Positions 60,974 to 64,000 of a DNA stretch of 64,000 bases are shown here, one piece after another. The stretch covers positions 51,986,750 through 52,050,749 of the forward strand of contig CM049318.1 in assembly GCA_026874595.1 (NCBI GenBank), read 5' to 3'. Source of the DNA: Sipunculus nudus. Lineage: Eukaryota > Annelida > Sipuncula > Golfingiida > Sipunculidae. The notes beneath the pieces are model-generated. The model did no database searches. It was not told the origin of the DNA and saw only the letters and a list, made by a program, of their open reading frames with translations. Positions within the stretch are counted from its first letter, which is position 1. The number at the start of each line of letters is the position of its first letter. The translations under genes were made by a program, and so were the position numbers.

Positions 60974-61477
60974 CTGTAAAACAAAGACATTTTGGTAATA
61001 TAGACCTTCAGCAGACTTATGTAGTTCCATAAAAAAAGAGGAATCCTTATATTCTACGTGTAGATTTACTCTATAAAATATGATTATGCCGCTGCAACAT
61101 AACAATATTGAACATAATTTAACAAGAGCGATCACCCTAATAAGACATGGGGGGGGGGGGGGGGGGGGGCTCAAAACACTAAAGATACCATGGTCTTGGG
61201 CAAACTGGCTTATTACGTAAGCAATATAAAGGACATACGTATATATTCCCCTGCCCAGCAGTGGTATCATAGAACATGAAGGTACATGTTTGGACTATTT
61301 ATTGTCCTGGTATGTTACGTTCAGGATCTAAGACTATTTTCTAAGGCATCAGTATTTGTCAATTTTAATCGTAGAATATTATTGTCATTATGGTTATATG
61401 AAAGAATAAAATTTAGATAAATTTTGTTGTAAATAAATATACAGATACATAAAGACAAGCGTGTTCCTTAAACTTAC
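60974..61477. other. Intron of the transposase gene
   Basis: 504 bases with GT-AG ends on the minus strand (CAA|GTAAGT to TTTACAG|ATC). It contains a run of 21 G on the plus strand at 61149-61169 and is otherwise non-coding. Confidence 0.85.
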
Positions 61478-61603
61478 TTGAAAATCAGCAGCTACTTTCC
61501 TCAAACTTTCATGATGTTTGATTACTCTTTCAGATGCTCTCTCAAGAGTTGTAGCTTCACATCGATTCGCTCTTTCCGTTTTTCTTTTATAAGTGCGAAC
61601 CAT
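61478..61603 (-). CDS. pogo/Tigger-like transposase, exon 1
   Basis: 42 codons from ATG (61603) to a donor CAA|GTAAGT at phase 0. It reads MVRTYKRKTER, then ERVIKHHESLRKVAADFQ. The last part is the first helix pair of a psq/pogo helix-turn-helix (S-hydrophobic-RKxAxxFx), completed by exon 2 (TLHRYCKK). The basic start and the exact phase fit make this the start codon. It is the N-terminal DNA-binding part that recognises the element ends. Confidence 0.88.
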
Positions 61604-62068
61604 TATTTCTAGCTCTGGAAAGAAAAAAAATTAAAAGTGAGGATTGAAAGCTTGACGAGGTTTGTTGTTACAGTTATCTTTTACTTGGGGCACGTTGTTA
61701 CAGCTTGTTACAACTTGCCCCTTTCCGACATTTTAACTTTTGCTGAAAATTAGGTCAATAAGATTCAGTGATCAAGAATAAACAATTATATAAAACGAAA
61801 GATAAACGACATCTCTTTTCACTCATCTAGTTTAATTTATTTAACTTTGGCGCATACATTTGCTGAGAGAATAGATAATAGGACGAAAATACTTACTTTT
61901 CAAGTGGAAAATCAGAAAATTGTTCGTCGCGTTGTGCTACCATGCAGAAAATTCCAAGCGGACGGCGTCTCGTGCCACTGGGGACTTGATGATCACGTGT
62001 TGTGAAACTGAGCTCCATCTGTTATTAAACGCCTGTACTAATGCTATTGTATCAACCTGCCCCTGTAT
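61604..62068 (-). promoter_or_regulatory. Likely promoter side of the transposase gene
   Basis: 465 bases between the start codon and the TIR. It contains GGGGCACGTTGTTACAG and CTTGTTACAACTTGCCCC near 61687-61722, similar to motifs near the other end (58853-58880), perhaps transposase binding sites. No TATA box was pinned down. Confidence 0.35.
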
Positions 62069-62091
62069 TCAACTAGCCCCGGTCTCCCTTA

Positions 62092-62768
62092 CTTTTACAT
62101 TTGTGAAAGAGTGACTCATGTGTTAGATATTTTTTTAAGATGTATTCATAAGTACTTACATCGTGGTTCATGTAGTGTCCGTAGACAGAAAAAGATACCA
62201 GTTTAATTTCCTATCAAATTTGTTTACCCTGTTAATTTACTTTTCTAAGGCCAGTCTTAGGTTTTACCTGCTTGACTCTTCATAGTATTTCAGATTTAAA
62301 AATCTCCAGCAAAACAGAGGAATTTCATAGTAAGTGTTTCTGAGTAAATGTATCAAAAATATTTTTTCTTATCTTTATCTCAACTTTGCAGCCCAAGGAG
62401 CAAAATATAAAAATACCCATACCAAAAATGAATTGTTTAGGATGGATATGCCAGTGAACAGAATCACTGAATATATCATCACACAATTTAGTTTTATAAA
62501 TTGTTTTACAGATGCCGGTTTAGAGTTTTTTGCAACTTCCCTTAAATCTGTAGTGTCCTTAGACAGAATGTTGCCACAAATATTCATCATGTGGTTAAAC
62601 CAAACGGTAACAGGGGAAGGTTTGTTTAAACAACTGACTCATACATGTGCAAACTTTTGAAAGTTTTACCTAACTGCAACACATCTGATTGTGAAATATG
62701 CGACTTGCATTCCGTGATCTTGTAAAAAAATCAGTTCTTATAATCCATTGGTGACTCCCAGGTTATAA
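62092..62768. other. Non-coding spacer
   Basis: 677 bases between the pogo-like and Harbinger-like elements. A 108-codon plus-strand frame at 62334-62660 has no recognisable domain and no convincing splice or start context. Confidence 0.5.
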
Positions 62769-63335
62769 GGGTGCCTTTCCATACATGCGGGCCCCCGCGC
62801 GGGACCAGCGCGGATAAAATCCAACACGTGTGTTATCTCAGTCCCCTTTCCATACATGCAGGCTGATCAAGCAGTGTTGGATTTCTGCGGGGGCCCGCAT
62901 GCGGATGCCACCTGCGTTATATAAGTTCCTGGTATTTTTCCTTGTCTTTGGAAAAGATAAAAGATCTGTTAGTGCATTAGACTGAATAAAAGATAATATA
63001 CGACATGTTTTTATCGTGATTTAAATAGGCCCTACGGCCCAGAGGCTAACTCTAGGTAACGTAAATATGTGGCAGGTGAGATATGCCCGTCGCAAGCCAT
63101 GCCTGGCTTGTATTATATAATGTTTAAACTGAATATTGGATTAGAATATTATGTACACTAAACTTTAAGAAATTATGATTATTACAATATAAGCTTGTGC
63201 ATGCGTTTACCACAATAGGCCTAATGTGAGATGTGTGGTACATCCGGGATCTTTACGGAAATCTCTAAAGTGACGTCACCTTTTAAGGTGTTTCCCCGTC
63301 CCCGCGAAATTTAAAGTTTGACTTTGAAGAAGAAA

Positions 63336-63506
63336 ATGTCAGGCAAACATGTTTCACTGTCGTGGGAGAAGCTAGAGGAGCTGATCGACCTCGTAAGGCA
63401 GCATCAAGGTCTCTATGACCAATCATCACCAAAGTACAGGGACCAGCTGTGGGTCCGGAATGTATGGAAAAAATTGCCACGAAGCTGGGGGTTGACGGCC
63501 TGACTG
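63336..63506 (+). pseudogene. MADF-domain exon with one-base frameshift
   Basis: From ATG at 63336 the frame reads MSGKHVSLSWEKLEELIDLV, then RQHQGLYDQSSPKYRDQLWV, then RNVWKK. This is the first two helices of a MADF (Myb-like) DNA-binding domain (LIxLVRxxxxLYDxxxxxYRDxxxxxxxWxxI). After the A run at 63468-63473 this frame fails and stops at 63501, while the next frame reads IATKLGVDGLTG, the expected continuation, up to a donor ACTG|GTGAGA. So one A has been lost or under-called. The rest of the gene would lie beyond the window. Confidence 0.65.
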
Positions 63507-63900
63507 GTGAGACTGAGTGCATACATTGTTGTTCTTGATTTAAATACAATATTATAAATCTTCCGCTCAGAACTTTTCCCCTTTGAACACGTGTATACAC
63601 ATGCATCAAATCAAATTTTTATGTAACATATATGCATCACAACATTTACTAACACACAGCACGCCAGTCTTCTTCCATTGCATGACTGGTAATTTATAAG
63701 GGGGAGGGGGTGCCTGTGTGTCTGTGTTTTTTATATGTATGTATTAATGATTTTTTTTTATAATTTATAAATTTTAATATACAGATATACATGTGCATTT
63801 ATTTTTATCTATAAAATTAATGATATACCCAGGTCTGATAATATTTAAATTTAAGCATGCGTTTATAAAAATAACTATTTTTATTTTTAAGCTATGAATG

Positions 63901-63961
<61 letters not shown>

Positions 63962-64000
63962 GGTGTTTATGTGTGTGGGCATGTGTGTGGAACCATAATT
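63507..64000. other. Non-coding tail with (TA)n
   Basis: No exon seen. A TA microsatellite occupies 63904-63959, followed by GT-rich sequence at the window end. Confidence 0.6.

Larger units (their letters stand above)
58635..62089 (-). mobile_element. Complete pogo/Tigger-like DNA transposon, 3455 bp
   Basis: The ends form an inverted repeat of about 20 bases (GGGGAGACCGGGGCTAGTTG at 58635; AGGGAGACCGGGGCTAGTTG read inward from 62089) flanked by TA on both sides (58633-58634, 62090-62091), the target duplication of Tc1/mariner-pogo elements. Between them a two-exon transposase on the minus strand has an undamaged frame. Intact ends plus intact gene suggest recent activity. Subterminal regions repeat a GGGGCA...TTGTTACA motif near both ends. 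An AT microsatellite (58981-59024) sits in the 3' part. Confidence 0.88.
62769..64000 (+). mobile_element. Left part of a PIF/Harbinger-like transposon
   Basis: At 62769 the sequence GGGTGCCTTTCCATACATGC follows TAA. This is the style of PIF/Harbinger (ISL2EU-type) termini, which start GGG...TTT..CATGCG and target TWA trinucleotides. A second CCTTTCCATACATGCAGG lies at 62847, and an inverted pair (ATGCGGGCCCCCGCG near 62786 and GCGGGGGCCCGCAT near 62888) could form a hairpin. The MADF exon at 63336 supports the assignment, since Harbinger elements carry a Myb/MADF protein beside the transposase. No transposase or right end is in the window. Confidence 0.5.

Noticed and set aside
60974-61270. 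N-terminal extension of the transposase frame to 61270
   Set aside because: The extension includes a translated poly-G tract (a Pro run) and is cut by a clean acceptor at 60974; the HTH is completed only by the exon at 61478-61603.
62334-62660. 108-codon plus-strand frame between transposons
   Set aside because: No recognisable domain, no good start context and no repeat or splice support.

Overview
This is eukaryotic, AT-rich DNA from what looks like a marine invertebrate. A mollusc is my best guess, from the style of the interspersed repeats, the mix of gypsy, pogo, CACTA-like and Harbinger-like elements, and a MAM/TSP1/CUB/trypsin mosaic gene. That assignment is inference. All coding sequence is split by GT-AG introns; there are no operons, rRNA or tRNA genes.

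Layout. 1-7752 is non-coding with microsatellites and a degenerate tandem repeat. 7753-35070 holds one plus-strand gene for a secreted mosaic protein: a candidate signal-peptide exon (7753), one MAM domain on three exons (14654-16120), then a cassette of three TSP1 repeats (one exon), a CUB domain (two exons) and the first two exons of a trypsin-like domain. An 8181-bp block carrying this cassette (16817-24997) is repeated head-to-tail (24998-33178) with only about 30 differences seen by eye. The last two trypsin exons (33259-33395, 34627-34779) exist once. The duplicated exons total 1323 nt (441 codons) and both edges are phase 1, so the two copies can be spliced in frame into one protein: MAM - [TSP1x3 - CUB - half trypsin] - [TSP1x3 - CUB - full trypsin]. 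The trypsin domain keeps the catalytic Asp but has Ser in place of His and Trp in place of Ser, and lacks a basic activation site: a pseudoprotease.

35696-48000 is a graveyard: a minus-strand gypsy reverse-transcriptase relic, a plus-strand decayed gene of an uncharacterised multi-copy invertebrate family (about 37773-41340), and a plus-strand decayed Ty3/gypsy-type element (about 44000-47950) with gag, RT, RNase H and integrase traces.

48444-64000 is three DNA transposons in a row. First is a 10,021-bp CACTA-like element (48444-58464) with 344-bp terminal inverted repeats starting CACTA and a TAA target duplication, with no recognisable transposase and with smaller elements nested inside. 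Second is a complete 3455-bp pogo/Tigger-like element (58635-62089) with 20-bp TIRs, a TA duplication and an intact two-exon transposase (632 aa, HTH, DD35D) ending in a PHD finger. Third is the left end of a PIF/Harbinger-like element (from 62769) with a MADF-domain exon broken by a one-base shift in a run of A. The protease gene and the transposons do not appear functionally linked; the most novel items are the in-frame duplicated pseudoprotease and the large CACTA-like element.
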